DNA of 64,000 bases from Triticum aestivum (lineage: Eukaryota; Streptophyta; Magnoliopsida; Poales; Poaceae), in contig NC_057801.1 of assembly GCF_018294505.1 (NCBI RefSeq), positions 850,668,896 through 850,732,895 on the forward strand. Direction: 5' to 3'. Shown here piece after piece: positions 10,843 to 22,800 of this stretch. Numbering within the stretch: the first letter of the stretch is position 1; every line of letters starts with the position of its first letter. The notes beneath the pieces were generated by a model. The model was not told the DNA's origin. It saw only the letters and a list, made by a program, of their open reading frames with translations, and made no database searches. The position numbers and the translations under genes were made by a program.

Positions 10843-11267
10843 ATGGTGCCTTCACAAATGAATCTCTCTGCCGTCCTCCTAGTCGTCGTCCTCCTACCCA
10901 TCGTCATGGAAGCTGGTGGTATGTATGTGTGCACATGCATGAACTACATGTTGCAAGCAGCGATGTCATTTGATTAATCTTTTGCTAAAAGTTGTTTGAT
11001 ACGCCTTTGACATTTGTTGCATAAAAATGTCCATGCCTGGATCTGAACCATGCAGAGTCGGCGTTCGTTGGGAAAGATCGTTGCGGCGACGTACATCTGA
11101 GCGGCCATTTTAAAGGGATATGCATACATGACGGCTCTTGCAATCGTGTATGCGTAGACGAAAGTAGCGACAACTCTGTTGGCGAATGTGACCATTTTAA
11201 ATGTTGGTGCACAACCACATGCACCTCTGAGTCTGAGGCTGTTGCCAGTGCTCCGATCCGGCAATGA
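10843..11267 (+). CDS. Plant defensin (gamma-thionin family), two exons
   Basis: Exon 1 is 10843-10918, the intron 10919-11055 (GTATGT donor, ATGCAG acceptor, phase 1) and exon 2 11056-11267, giving 95 residues and a TGA stop at 11265. Exon 1 encodes a hydrophobic signal peptide (core LSAVLLVVVLLPIVM). Exon 2 encodes the mature peptide with eight cysteines spaced C-x12-C-x5-C-x3-C-x11-C-x4-C-x1-C-x3-C, including the CxxxC (CNRVC) and CxC (CWC) pairs and the Gly two residues before the fifth Cys (GEC). Together these define the cysteine-stabilised alpha-beta fold of plant defensins. One intron within or just after the signal-peptide region is the usual gene structure. A ~14-residue tail follows the last Cys and may be a short C-terminal prodomain. 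The loop between Cys5 and Cys6 is shorter than in typical antifungal defensins. Family members are secreted antimicrobial or signalling peptides; the target of this one is unknown. No lesion is seen. Confidence 0.85.
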
Positions 11268-12220
11268 TACAATGATCCCCGCCTGAACAATGATCCAATC
11301 CTTCCCAGCCATCGTCTAATAATAATATATAACATTGTATACTCGGTGTACCTACCGGCTGTTTACATATGTTGTGCCGTGGACTTGTGGGTCAAAATAA
11401 ATTTGTATTTTCTTGGGCAAATATTGTTGATGATCAAAATTGGCATGTCACACCAGTGCAGAAATAATTTAGCCTATATTTTTTAATATTTATGATACAT
11501 AATTAATATCATTGGGTAGATTGTTGAATATATTTTAATGGTAAATTTATTTGGAGATAAAAATACTGCTAATTATTTTCTACAAATCTAGTCAAACTAA
11601 CGACAAATATTTAAGGATAGAGGGAGTACTCTATTATTCACCTGCCTTTTGCTGGGTCATCATGATCGATTCTCTCGCTCCGTCCTTCATCTTCTTGGGA
11701 GGTCCGGAGGACACGGACGATCGTCTAGGCAAGCAATAAATGTATGACATCCAATCTCTTGTTTCTGTCAGAGTAAGGCTAATAATATAGCCGGCTGCAT
11801 CCACGCGAGTAACTAATAATTAGGGAGCCGTGCGCCATGGCTCCCGCGACCCTGCGCCCCCGGCCGGCGGCTCCACACTTATCTACTCCCTCCGGCAGCC
11901 ATTTCTTCCGCTAAGACCAGATCCGGGGTGCTCTCCGCGTCCTCTCTCGGCTGCACTTCTTCTCCCTATGGAGCTCTCGCTGTGCTGCCCATGGCGCTCG
12001 CGTCCGCGTCGTCAACTCCGGATCCGTCGGCCGTCTCGGGGATGGGTATATTGATTGCATTGCCTTAGCCGGAGCGGAGATTTAGATGAGATTAGAGATA
12101 GATAAAGTGACGGCCAAATTATAGGGAGGCCCTCCTTCCTTCCTTCCTTCTTCTTCACACTCACGACGTACGCGTGCCTCATTCCATCTCTCCTCTAATC
12201 TAATCTAATTTCAGCAAGAA
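11268..12220. other. Intergenic; solo MITE end; GC-rich leader-like sequence
   Basis: About 11530-11634 looks like the right half of a Stowaway-type MITE (CTACAAATCTAGTCAAACTAA, ending GAGGGAGTAC) with no left half. 11830-12055 is GC-rich with overlapping short ORFs of no known family. 12110-12220 contains CT-rich runs (CCTTCCTTCCTT) as in the 5' leader of a plant gene and precedes the ORF at 12221. Confidence 0.45.
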
Positions 12221-12650
12221 ATGCCAAGAAGCACGGACCGCCACGCAATGCTCGGCTGCTTCCCCGCCGTCGGGGCAGGCCGTAGGCCCCCCAGGTCACC
12301 GCCGTCGGGGCTCCTTAACCTTACCTACGACGACGGCTCCACCTCCACCTCCGTCTCCGTCTCGCCACCCTCCTCCGCCTCCTCCCCGGCCTTCCGCGAC
12401 GAGGTCGACCCCGATGACGCCAACGCGCAGGCCAACCTCTCCTCCGCCATCGTGTCCCGCCGCCTCTCCCTCGCGCCCCCCGGCCGCTCCAACTCCATCG
12501 TCGACTCCTCCTCCCCCGAGCACGCCGCCGCTCCCAGCTGCCACGGCGGCACCACGTGCAGCGTGATCCCATCGCAGGAGGCGGTGCGGAGCGTGACGCT
12601 GTCGACGGACGCGCCCCGCTCCGAGTTCCTCAAGTCCCGCAAGGCAGCCC
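12221..12650 (+). pseudogene. OVATE-family-protein-like N-terminal fragment, truncated
   Basis: The frame from ATG 12221 (a second ATG at 12248 gives MLGCFPAV) is Ser/Pro-rich, then carries SSAIVSRRLSLAPPGRSNSI followed by VDSS, and later VTLSTDAPRSEFLKS. That pair resembles OVATE family repressors, where an SRRL...PGRSNSIVDS block precedes a D-P-x-x-D-F-x-x-SM start of the OVATE domain. Here the Met after the Ser and the rest of the OVATE domain are missing. From about 12645 the frame runs into unrelated Pro/Ala/Arg-rich sequence and stops at 12797. The intact codon pattern up to that point suggests a recently truncated gene or a gene fragment. The family assignment rests on two short motifs only. 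Confidence 0.45.
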
Positions 12651-13217
12651 CAGCCGCTGGTGGCCGTTTGGCCCGCGCTGGATGCCCCCCAAGCCCCGTT
12701 GGGGCTGCATCGAGCTCCCGGCCTCCCTCGGCCGACTTCGCCGCGATGTCCAGCCTTCACGCTATGTGCGCTGCTCCAACCCGGCGTGACCCTGGCTAGA
12801 TGGATGGTGGGCTTGGTGGCCAACCACCGCCATTGCTTGGGCGTCCCTGTCCACAACTCCTATTGGCGCCGCGCCGTCCACGACTCCTGTTGGCGCCCCA
12901 CTATCACCCTCGACTACTGCTGTCCTCATGCAGCCCCCGTCTCCTGCCGGTAAAGCTTCGCCGTCCTCCACTCCTGCTGAAGCCGCATCATCTCCGACTC
13001 CTACCGGCACTGCATCGGGTTTGGACACGGAGCCACCTATTTTGTGGAGCTCCCTTGCCGACAATGAAAAAGATGAGGATGACGATGAGCTAGCCCAGTG
13101 AACGCCATAGTCGGCTACCAAATCCTCCATTCCGGTTGCTCAGTTGGGCCTGGAGTCTGAGGTGGATAAGTGCGGAGGTTGGCAGACGGTGCTGCCGAGG
13201 GGCAGCATGCGACGCCC
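12651..13217 (+). other. GC-rich unassigned sequence hosting the copia insertion (left side)
   Basis: One frame near 13020-13217 reads GLDTEPPILWSSLADNEKDE, then CGGWQTVLPRGSMRRP, and continues beyond the copia element at 18468. The style (Pro/Ala-rich, acidic stretch, GGWQxVLPR) is like plant LINE ORF1 proteins, but stops interrupt it and no zinc knuckle is visible. CGCCC at 13213-13217 is the target-site duplication of the copia element. Confidence 0.35.
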
Positions 13218-13335
13218 TGTAAGACAATAGGCTTTGGGGGGAACCGGCACAAACCTCTAGGGGTGGCCTATCACATATATATATAATGAGGTGGTATACA
13301 ACGTTACAATATACACATGTAAATACAGTCTAACA
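13218..13335 (-). repeat. 3' LTR of young copia element
   Basis: 118 bp, TG...CA in both orientations, nearly identical to 18345-18462. It lies downstream of the pol stop codon on the minus strand, hence the 3' LTR. Confidence 0.95.
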
Positions 13336-13348
13336 CCCTCCCTCAATC

Positions 13349-16300
13349 TTAGCCACTTTCTAATGAATCTAGAAGGGTAAGATTGCGCCTGCAAGTCTCA
13401 AACTGTGGCAAAGGCAATGGCTTGGTGAAGATGTCAGCAAGTTGATCCTTGGAAGAAATAAACTTGATCTGTAGTTGCTTCTGAGAGACACGTTCACGCA
13501 CAAAGTGATAGTCAACTTCAATGTGTTTCGTTCGGGCATGGAATACCGGATTTGCAGAAAGGTATGTAGCACCGATGTTATCACACCAAAGAACAGGAGG
13601 CTGTGATTGGGGTATACTTAACTCCTGAAGCAAGGACTGTACCCAGATAATCTCTGATGTGGCATTGGCCACAGCCTTATACTCAGCCTCAGTACTACTA
13701 CGCGAGACAGTAGCCTGTTTCCGAGCACTCCAGGCAATCAGGTTAGAGCCAAAGAAGACAGCATAACCCCCCGTGGATCGCCTGTCATCCGGATTGCCAG
13801 CCCAGTCTGCATCAGAATATGCTGAAAGACAACCAGAGTCAGACGGCCGAATATGCAAACCATGAGCCACCGTGAAACGAATGTAGCGCAAAATCCGCTT
13901 AACAGCAGACCAATGAGTGTCACGGGGTGACTGCAGATACTGGCAGACTCGGTTAACAGCATAGGAAATGTCTGGTCGCGTGATCGTCAAGTACTGGAGC
14001 CCACCAACAATACTCTGGTACTCGGTCGCATCAGAAGAAGAAAGAAGCACACCATCAACAGCATTGAGCTTATCAGTGGTAGACATGGGTGTAGTCGTCG
14101 GTTTGCACTTAAGCATCCCAGCTCGCTGCAACAAATCCAGAGAGTACTTCTTCTGCGTCATAACAAGACCAGCAGCACGAGAAGTAACCTCCACACCAAG
14201 AAAGTAATGAAGCTTCCCAAGGTCCTTGACCGCAAAATCAGCACCAAGTGAGCGAACAAGCGCAGTAGCAGCCGACTGAGAGGAGCTGACCAAAATGATA
14301 TCATCTACATAGACCAACAAGTACATACTAACCTCAGGCCTTTGAAGAAGAAACAATGAGGAGTCAGCAGTTGATGATGCAAAACCATGAGCACGAAGAG
14401 CCATTGCAAGACGAGCATGCCAAGCACGAGGAGCCTGCTTCAGACCATAAATTGCCTTGGACAGACGACAGAGATGATCAGGGCGATCCGGATCAGAGAA
14501 ACACGGAGGCTGGCGCATGTAAACCTCCTCCGCCAAGACACCATGAAGAAAAGCATTTTGAACATCAAGCTGACGAAGAAACCAACCTCGAGTAACAGCC
14601 AGAGAGAGAAGAAGTCTGATGGTAGTAGGCTTGACCACTGGACTGAAGGTGTCTTCATAGTCAAGTCCAAAACGCTGTAGAAAACCACGAGCAACCAGAC
14701 GAGCCTTATAGCGCTCAATGGACCCATCAGAATGCCTCTTCACTTTGAAAACCCATTTGGAATCAATGACATTTACCCGTGATTGTGGAGGAACAAGAGT
14801 CCATGTCTGATTGCGAAGAAGTGCTTGATACTCCTGCTCCATGGCCTCTCTCCAATGAGGAATGCGCATAGCAGCTTGATACGTACGTGGCTCAGAGGAT
14901 GGATCTGCGAGAGCAGCAGACATGCACGCCGCTAACCAAGCAACTGTGCCATCGTGACGTTGCTTAGGCTGAAAAATGCCACTCCGACTGCGCGTATGTG
15001 GACGTAGAGCAGCAGCAGGAGCCGGCGGAGGCGAAGGTGACGGAGACGTGACGGTCGCCGGAGATGCAGGAATCACCTCAGGCGAGCTCGGGACAGACGA
15101 CTCCGGGCTGCATGGCGAAGACTGGCCCGACGACAGGGGCTCAGAGGCCATGGGCGAACCGAGGGTGGGCGAGGCCAGCTCCGGTGACACCGGCCCAGAC
15201 GGCCTTGGCGAGGCGAGAGCAGACTAGGCCGGCCCTGGTGAGAAGGGCCCAGAGACCCTGGGAGAGGCAGGGGCGGGCGAGGCCAGGCCTGGTGATGACT
15301 GCCCCGACGCCCTGGGCGAGACGGGGACCGAGGAGGCCGGCCCAGTCGGCGGGGTTGCAGGGCGCGACGATGGCGAAGGCAGCCCAGAAGCCAGAGGCGA
15401 CCGGGCCAGGACGTCGATCGGCCGTGCATGAGCACGGAAACCGAGGCCATGCAGGGGCGCCATGTGCTCCTCATGCACAACAGAAGGTGTCGAGGATGAA
15501 GGCGATGGCGACGAAGAGGAAGACGGCGCTTCCAGAATCTCCAAACGAGCCCCACGACCAGTGCCTGCACCATGGTTAGGCAACAATAGAGGAGAATATG
15601 CAACATCATCAAATTGGTCAGAAGCAACAGAGGATGAATGCATGACAGGTGGCTCGGTAGTGGACACAGGGAGTTTGGCAAAGGGAAAAACATGCTCATC
15701 AAACACAACATCCCGAGAGATGTAGACACGATTAGTGGGAACATGAAGACATTTGTATCCTTTATGAAGAGAGCTATAACCAAGAAAAACACACTTCTTG
15801 GAACGAAACTCAAGCTTACGCTTGTTATATGGACGGAGATGGGGCCAGCAAGCACACCCAAACACCTTGAGAAAGGTGTAATCCCGTTGTTCATTAAGGA
15901 GAACTTCAATGGGAGTCTTCATATTCAAAACACGAGTGGGAGTACGATTGATGAGAAAACATGCAGTGGTGAAAGCATCACTCCAAAAACGAAACGGAAC
16001 AGATGCATGGGCCAAAAGAGTCAGACCAGCTTCAACAATGTGACGATGCTTACGTTCTACTGAACCATTCTGCTGATGTGTATGTGGACATGCTAAACGG
16101 TGAGTGATCCCAAGCGACTGAAAGAAGGAGTGGAGGTTGCGATACTCGCCACCCCATTCCGACTGAACATGAACAATTTTGTGCTTGAGAAGGCGTTCAA
16201 CATGTTTTTGGAACTGAACAAAAATGTCAAACACATCAGATTTACGTTTGATAAGATAAAGCCAGGTAAAGCGGCTGTAAGCATCAACAAAACTGATATA

Positions 16301-18259
16301 ATAATTATGACCACTAACAGAAGTCTGAGCAGGACCCCATACATCTGAAAACACAAGTTCTAAAGGATGTTTCACCTCATGACTGGACTCCGAAAAAGGA
16401 AGTTGATGACTCTTCCCCTGCTGACAAGCATCACACACTGCTACATCTTTATTACTAGACACACTAGGAAGCTCATGACGACGCAAAACATGCCGGACAA
16501 TAGGTGTGGCCGAGTGACCAAGACGAGCATGCCACTGTGACGGAGATACCCGAACTCCACTGAAGACGCGAGCGACGCCAGGATGCTCCAAACGATAGAG
16601 ACCTTGGCAGAGCCGCCCACTAAGAAGAATGTCCCTCGTGCCCCGATCCTTAATAAAAAGATCAAAAGGATGAAATTCACAAAGCATATTATTATCACGA
16701 GTGAGTTTAGGAACTGAAAGAAGATTACGTGTCACAGATGGAACTCGAAGAACATTGCGAAGTTGAAGACTCCTATTGGCATGTCTATTGAGAAGTGATG
16801 CTTGACCAATATGAGAGATGTGCATACCTGCTCCATTGGCGGTGTGGATCTTGTCGGAGCCATGGTAGGGTTCACGAGTGTGAAGCTTCCCCATCTCACT
16901 GGTCAGGTGCTCTGTCGCCCCAGAGTCCATGTACCAGTGGGGATCAATGGAGTAGGACTGAGTGTGTCCCTGTGGCTTCTGCGGCGGCGGACGATCAGCC
17001 ATGGCGACCTGACGAGCAAAGTTGCGTGTATCCTTCCCGTCATTCCCAAGACCAAGAAAACCCCGCTGGAAGCGCTTGTGACACTTCGAGGCCCAGTGCC
17101 CATCGCGACCACAAAGCTGGCACACACGTGGACCGCCAGCCCCTGGTAGCGTCGCAGTAGGAGGAGGGGCCGAGGCGGGTGGTGGTGACTGCCCCGAAGG
17201 AGCCCTGGATGAAGCAGAGGAGCGACCACCCTTGGTGGCGGCGTTTGCCGAGAGGGCGCCGTTGCCCCTGGATCGGCGCGTCTCGACTCGTTGCTCAGTA
17301 AGCAGGAGGCGTGAAAAGACCTCGTGTGCTGGCATGGGCGTGGAGTTGCCCCTCTCATTGATGATCTCGACTAGGGTGTCATACTCCTCATCAAGACCAT
17401 TGACAATAAACGAGTTGAACTCGGAGTCGGTGAGGGGCTGTCCAATGGAGGCCAGCGTGTCGGCGAGACTCTTGACTTTGTTGTAGAACTCAGTGGCGGT
17501 GGAGTCAAGCTTCTGACACTCCCCAAGTTGGCGATGGAGCCCAGATACATGAGCCTGCGACTGTGCCGCAAACGAGCACTCAAGAATAGTCCATGCCTCG
17601 TGGGACGTCTTGGCGAAGACAACAAGCCCAGCAACGGCCGGAGAGAGCGACCCCTGGATGGAGGAGAGGTTCGCCTGATCCTGCCCTGTCCAGACACGGT
17701 GAGCCGGATTATAGACCGGACCATGCACGCTGTCAACCAGCGCAGGAGGGCAAGGGAGAGAGCCGTCGACATAGCCAAGCACGTAGTGACTCCCAAGAAG
17801 CGGAAGAACCCGCGCGCGCCAGAAGATGTAATTGTCCGACGACAACTTGATGGTGATGAGATGGCCGAAGTGAAACGGCGGCGGCGGCTGCGATCCCATC
17901 GAGGAGACTGGCTGAGGTGAGAACACCGTGGAGACAGTCGGAGGGGCAGCCGGCGCGGTGACAGAGGGCGCGATGGCCGCGGTTGACGCCGCGAAGCCTG
18001 CCAGCGCGACGTCCTCCGCCACCAGCGGTGCAGTGGCCGAGGGTGTGACAGCCGCGGTTGACGGGGCGGCGGTGGTGTGGGCCACAAGCGCCTGCCCGGG
18101 CGAAGTAGCAGCTGGCGGGAGCGCGAAGAGGGAGCCGACGCTCCGTGTCCCGATCGGCGCCTGAAGAGAGGCGGCATCCAGCGGCCTCGAGAGAAGTGCC
18201 GCGAGGGAGGCCGGCATAAAACCCGTGGCGGTGGAGCCGGACGCAGCGGCGGACGTCAT
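13349..18259 (-). CDS. Copia gag-pol polyprotein with one in-frame stop
   Basis: A single minus-strand frame runs from ATG 18259 to the stop at 13349, broken only by one TAG at 15224-15226 that splits it into 1011 and about 620 codons. Order: Ala/Ser-rich leader, UBN2-type gag (about residues 130-340), CCHC knuckle [14 protein letters not shown] (about 385), protease DSGATEHL (about 445), HHCC zinc site and integrase core (about 570-800), a Ser/Pro-rich linker containing the stop, then reverse transcriptase with YVDD and RNase H (STEAEYKAV, ending near the PPT). Integrase has FSDVWGP and QNGSVERK, but the middle catalytic position reads SEWGGEY instead of the usual SDxGGEY (codon 16157-16159). 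The TAG lies in the variable linker, and every domain on either side is intact. Confidence 0.9.
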
Positions 18260-18332
18260 AGCAGTCGGGCGACGGCAGCGGCGGGCGCGGCGGCGGCGGT
18301 TTAGGGTTTTTAGGCGGAAGCGGACGTAACCT

Positions 18333-18344
18333 AGCGTGATACCA
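18333..18344 (-). promoter_or_regulatory. Primer-binding site of copia element
   Basis: On the minus strand TGGTATCACGCT directly follows the 5' LTR end and resembles the initiator-Met tRNA primer site TGGTATCAGAGC used by plant copia elements. Confidence 0.75.
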
Positions 18345-18462
18345 TGTAAGACAATAGGCTTTGGGGGGAACCGGCACAGACCTCTAGGGGTGGCCTATCA
18401 CATATATATATAATGAGGTGGTATACAACGTTACAATATACACATGTAAATACAGTCTAACA
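18345..18462 (-). repeat. 5' LTR of young copia element
   Basis: 118 bp, matching 13218-13335 with one A/G difference. It is followed on the minus strand by the primer-binding site and gag. Confidence 0.95.
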
Positions 18463-18467
18463 CGCCC

Positions 18468-18810
18468 CGACGTCGCCGGCCCCTACATGGGCTCCCCGTC
18501 CGGTCCCGGCATGACTTCACGGTAGATGTTGCAGATGTGTCTATCCTGGACACCGTGTGGCGGATTGCAGAGATCCATTTAGGTGTTCTCGGTGCCTGTA
18601 GAATAGTCATCGAGCGCGTGGGTGTTACAACGCCTGGCGTCCCCTCAGCTTATTGGGTGGCCCTACTGCGTCGATGTTGCCCCGCCTCCCTGCCGGGAAC
18701 CATCAAGGTCCAACTCCTCGCAAGATCCAGATAGAAGCCTCGCTCCCCTCGAAGACGCCTTGTCATGATTCTTGGGCATCCATCGTTTCTGCTCCTGCCG
18801 GCTCTGTGGC
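18468..18810 (+). other. Continuation of the sequence interrupted by the copia element
   Basis: The sequence resumes after the target duplication (CGCCCCGACGTCGCC) and carries a reading frame DVADVSILDTVWRIAEIHLG. This fits with 12651-13217 once the insertion is removed. No family can be assigned. Confidence 0.4.
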
Positions 18811-19852
18811 ACACACTCCTATGGTGCATAAGAATGCCATGTTATCTATGTTGCCTCGATAGCTCGCTCAGTATTCTGTAGCAGTAAGAGTTGTCCCAAC
18901 ATTGAAGCTTGAAACCAAGTTCTGAAATTCTCTGCACTTTCACTTGACAAACACACATTGAGTCCACACGCAACAACTTGCATGCCTCAACTATTCTGAA
19001 CAAAGAAAAGATCACCGGAAGATCAAAGGATGGTTAAAAAATCATTGCTGACAGAAACTTGTTAGTACACGCTTTTTATCCTCTTCGGTACTTCACTGCA
19101 GGTGCAACTCATGTCAGCACAATTATACCTCATTTTCTTCTTCCTTTTGGTAGCGCGAACCTAAACCGCAGTCGCCCCTAGTTGAACCGGTGTTATGTGG
19201 CGGTAAGCTTGTCTTGCGAATTTTCTAAAGAGCATCTTCTTGGGCGCTTCACACCTTAAATCCGAATTGGAAAAATTCCACTGTCCCTGGCAGAAAACAT
19301 GCAATGGCGTCCAAGCACAAGTCGACCAAGGGCACCGATAGGCACCGGAAGCTGGACAACAGGTATGATTTACTGGGCGCTCCGTCACAAGTAGAGGGAG
19401 ATAGAAAGTCCGAAAGGGGATCGACAGCGTGCACGCTGCTGACAACCAAGTACTCAGTCCAGCACATTCATAGCTAGTTGCCCACATTCATTCAGTCCAC
19501 ACATTCATAGGTCGCCTGCGTACAGTCATTCAGTCCACTCATCATGTACTGCCTATGTAATGACCGACGACCAATCAAGAAAGCTATGAATTTCCCAAGG
19601 GATTTTGTATAACCCACCCAGTACATTTTTAATAGAGACGAAAACAGGCACGGTAGCAACAATTTATTTGGAACGAGCTGAAAGTTGAAGCTAGGATGTA
19701 GAATCTTACTACGTAAGGAAAAAAACCACTATGGTTGACATTAGATTTAATAATTAGATTATTAACAGTGGTAGTTTTGAGTAAGAGTGGTAGGACCATT
19801 AATAATTAGGTTTAGAAAACTAAAACATTCCAGATATGCAAAATGGTGCCTT
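18811..19852. repeat. 1.04-kb direct repeat, copy A
   Basis: It matches 24448-25495 in the same orientation, from ACACACTCCTATGGTGCATA to ...GGTGCCTT, at well over 90% by eye. It contains an ORF-like start (ATGGCGTCCAAGCACAAGTC) followed by a splice-donor-like CAGGTATGA, but no recognisable gene. No TG...CA ends, primer site or purine tract are seen at its borders. Confidence 0.85.
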
Positions 19853-22800
19853 ATATTTGTAGTTGTTCTCGTCTACTTCCTCTTTTCGCTTAAAAAAAAT
19901 CTGTTCGCCCGTTTTTTCCTCTTCTATACTGGTCGTTGTTTGAGGATAAAAACAACATTTTAACGGTTTGAAAAGTTTAGCAATTTGAAGAAGTTCCTAA
20001 AAATGGAAAAATCTTCACGGATTTAATGGCATTCATGGATTTTTTAAAAACTCGCAAGATTTGGAAAAACATTCACAAATTCAAAAAAAATTGATCGATA
20101 TGAAAAAAATTCAACGATTTTGAAAAAACTTCATTAATTTATAAAAAAGGTCATTGACCATTTTCATAAAATTTTAAGAATGTTTATAAAATTTGAGAAA
20201 AGTGCATTGAATTTGAATTTTTTTCATAGATTTTGAAATCGAGTTGAAAAAAGTTCATTACTTTTGGAAAAGTTTCGCTAGAATGTTAGCAAAAAACTTT
20301 TTTTTTCAAATTTGGAAAAAGTTCGTGAAAAAGGAAAAAGTTCACGCACTTTAAAAAGGAAGAGGAAAAAGGAAAAGGGCAACAGAAAAAGAAATCGAGT
20401 ACAAACAACCATAGGAACACAGAAAAATCATAGTGTTCTTTTTATTGTTATTACAAGTTGAGGCTGAACAAAATGAATACAAGAAATACGTAATCGCATG
20501 ACGTGACATTTTCCAGTTGGTTGTCCCTGTTAGAATCAAAGGGGGAGGTTCAGGATTGAAGCAAACCAGAAAAAAATGGAAAACAAATCCTAAACGGGGC
20601 AAGCCTAGGTCAGAGGAGGGTATGCACTGTTAGTAATAAAATCCCAAAGGCTTAATTTGGATGCTAGGGGAGCCATTCCCACGGAAGAAATCCCGTGGAA
20701 GATCAACATCATCATTTGGACGACGGCAGACCTAGGAAGCCCGAACAAACAAAGAACTTAAGAAGCGAGAGGAAGAGATGGTGCTCACCATTAATTTGGC
20801 TTGGGGGGGGGGAGCTCCTACTCGAAGGAGTGTGGGGGCGTCATTGGCCACGAAGGGATAAGTTCCTCGCCAGGGGGGTGGGGGGCGCCGGTGGAGGGCG
20901 AAGCTCCTGGTTGAAGGGGCAGGCAGTCGCGGAGATGTTTGGGAGGATCGAGTCAGCATCATCGCTTCTCGAGGATTCCTGCCCGACCTGATGAGATCAG
21001 GAAATCGCTCCCAGGGAAGAGCCATGGAAAGGGCAGGGCTCCCTCCCGATGGTGGGCAACCAAATGGCGCCTTGGGTGGCCTGGGTAAAGTCGGCCCCTA
21101 GGAACTTCTCCCTGGGATCCACTGCAACCAAATGAGGACTAAAGTAAGCCCCCACGAAATCATGCACTGGGGTGTAATGACGCGATTGTCCATGATTGTT
21201 TGTCGGGTCAACACAGTCTTTACTAGCACGGGCATAAGGAATATCCTATTCGACGAATTCTATGTCGAACAGTCGATGTTTCGCAGAGAGTTCGCGATCA
21301 CGCGGTAACCTGGGTCGGCCCATTAGCATGTTCCAACGTTTCTAGTTTTGGGAACCTTCTAGAGTTTCCCAGCCGGTTTTTAATGTTCCCTGAAACACTT
21401 CTCCTGTTTCTTTTTGGGTTTTTTTCGAAAAATAAATAAATCATTTTTCTGTTTATTGTTCTTCTTTTTCTTTTCCTTTTATGTTTTTTTCTTTGTTTTG
21501 TTTCTTTTTTCTTTGTTTTCTTTCTCTTTGTTTTGTTTCTCTTCTATTTTTCAAGTTTCATTTCGTTTTTTTAAGTTCATGTTCAAAAATTGTTCTGAAA
21601 CATAAAAAACTTCATTCTCTTAAAAAAATGATTTCTTTTTAAAATGGTCGCGTTTGAAAGATTGTTCAAGCATTCAATAATATAACTACTTTTAAAAAAT
21701 TGTTCAGGAATTTCATAAAATGTTTCCATTTTTCAATACTATTCAGATTTTTTTTAAATGTTTACGAATTTTTATAAAAATAAATTTTTCAAATTGTGTT
21801 CACAATTTCAAGAAATGTTCGTGTTTCAAAAAGTTCATGACTTCAAAAAATAATCTTTTTTTCAAAATTTATTCACAGTTTCAAAAAATATTAAGAATAT
21901 ATTAATTTTGACAATTTAAAAAATCTTCCTGTTTCGAGAACTGTTCAAGAATTTTCAAAAATATTCTCATTTTCAAAATTTGTTCAAATATAAAAAAACA
22001 TCCAGAAAATTTATAAAATGTTCTCCTTTTCAAAATTTGTTCACAAATTAATAAATGTCATGTTTTCACAATTTGTTCTCAAATTTGAAAAAGGTTTGTG
22101 AATTTTATAAAATGTTCATGTTTCAAAAACAATGTCTGACTTTTTGAATTTTTTCATGTTTCAAATGTTTTCCCATTTATTTCCAAAAAGTTCCCACTCT
22201 CAACATTGTTCTTTTTAAAAAAAAAATTGGGATTTCCAAAAATTGTTTGAGTCTTTATAAATTTATTTATTTTTGTGAAAAATTTTGTTTTTCAAATAAT
22301 TATAGTTTTGTCAGAAGAAAATCACATTCGAGATTAAAAAATCGCTGAGCTGCCATTTTTAATCAACAAAACTATGAACTACAAAAAAAGTGATGTTGTT
22401 CAATTACGAAAGGTCATGTGTTCGAGAACCCATTAAATCACATTTTTGGAAATATTTGTAAGCTGCTCTTTTGTGTTTTGCCCTGATGTTCGTCTCTTTA
22501 GAACACACGTTGTAGATCGTCAACATAAGTCCTCTAGTCGGAATGTCTAGCGACGCTTGAGTGTCTGCGGCAGATCATGTGTTCGATTCCCAGCCAGGGT
22601 TAGTGTTTTTTGTTGATTTTTAACCGCGCGTCACGCAAATGGACCGGCCCAGGTCAGCTAGCCGTAGTAGGCGCCATATAGGATGTCCCCAGGTATTCGT
22701 CTACATGTCCTTTCCCTTGAAGCTGCAAGGCCGGGCAAGCGATTTTTGTTGATTTTTAACTGCGCGTCACGCAGATGGACCAGCCCAGGTCAGCTACCCC

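Larger units (their letters stand above)
13218..18462 (-). mobile_element. Complete Ty1/copia retrotransposon, young, short LTRs
   Basis: Two 118-bp LTRs (13218-13335 and 18345-18462) begin TGTAAGAC and end TCTAACA, and I see one difference between them. The element is flanked by the 5-bp duplication CGCCC (13213-13217 and 18463-18467). On the minus strand a TGGTATCACGC primer site follows the 5' LTR and a purine tract (ATTGAGGGAGGG) precedes the 3' LTR at about 13336-13347. Gene order protease-integrase-RT-RNase H places it in copia. Very short LTRs with this gag-pol type suggest the Ale/Retrofit-like group, which is an inference. Confidence 0.95.

Noticed and set aside
19680..19800. Possible stem-loop regulatory element (ACCACT...AGTGGT)
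   Set aside because: The pairing is imperfect and the segment is simply part of the 1.04-kb duplicated sequence.
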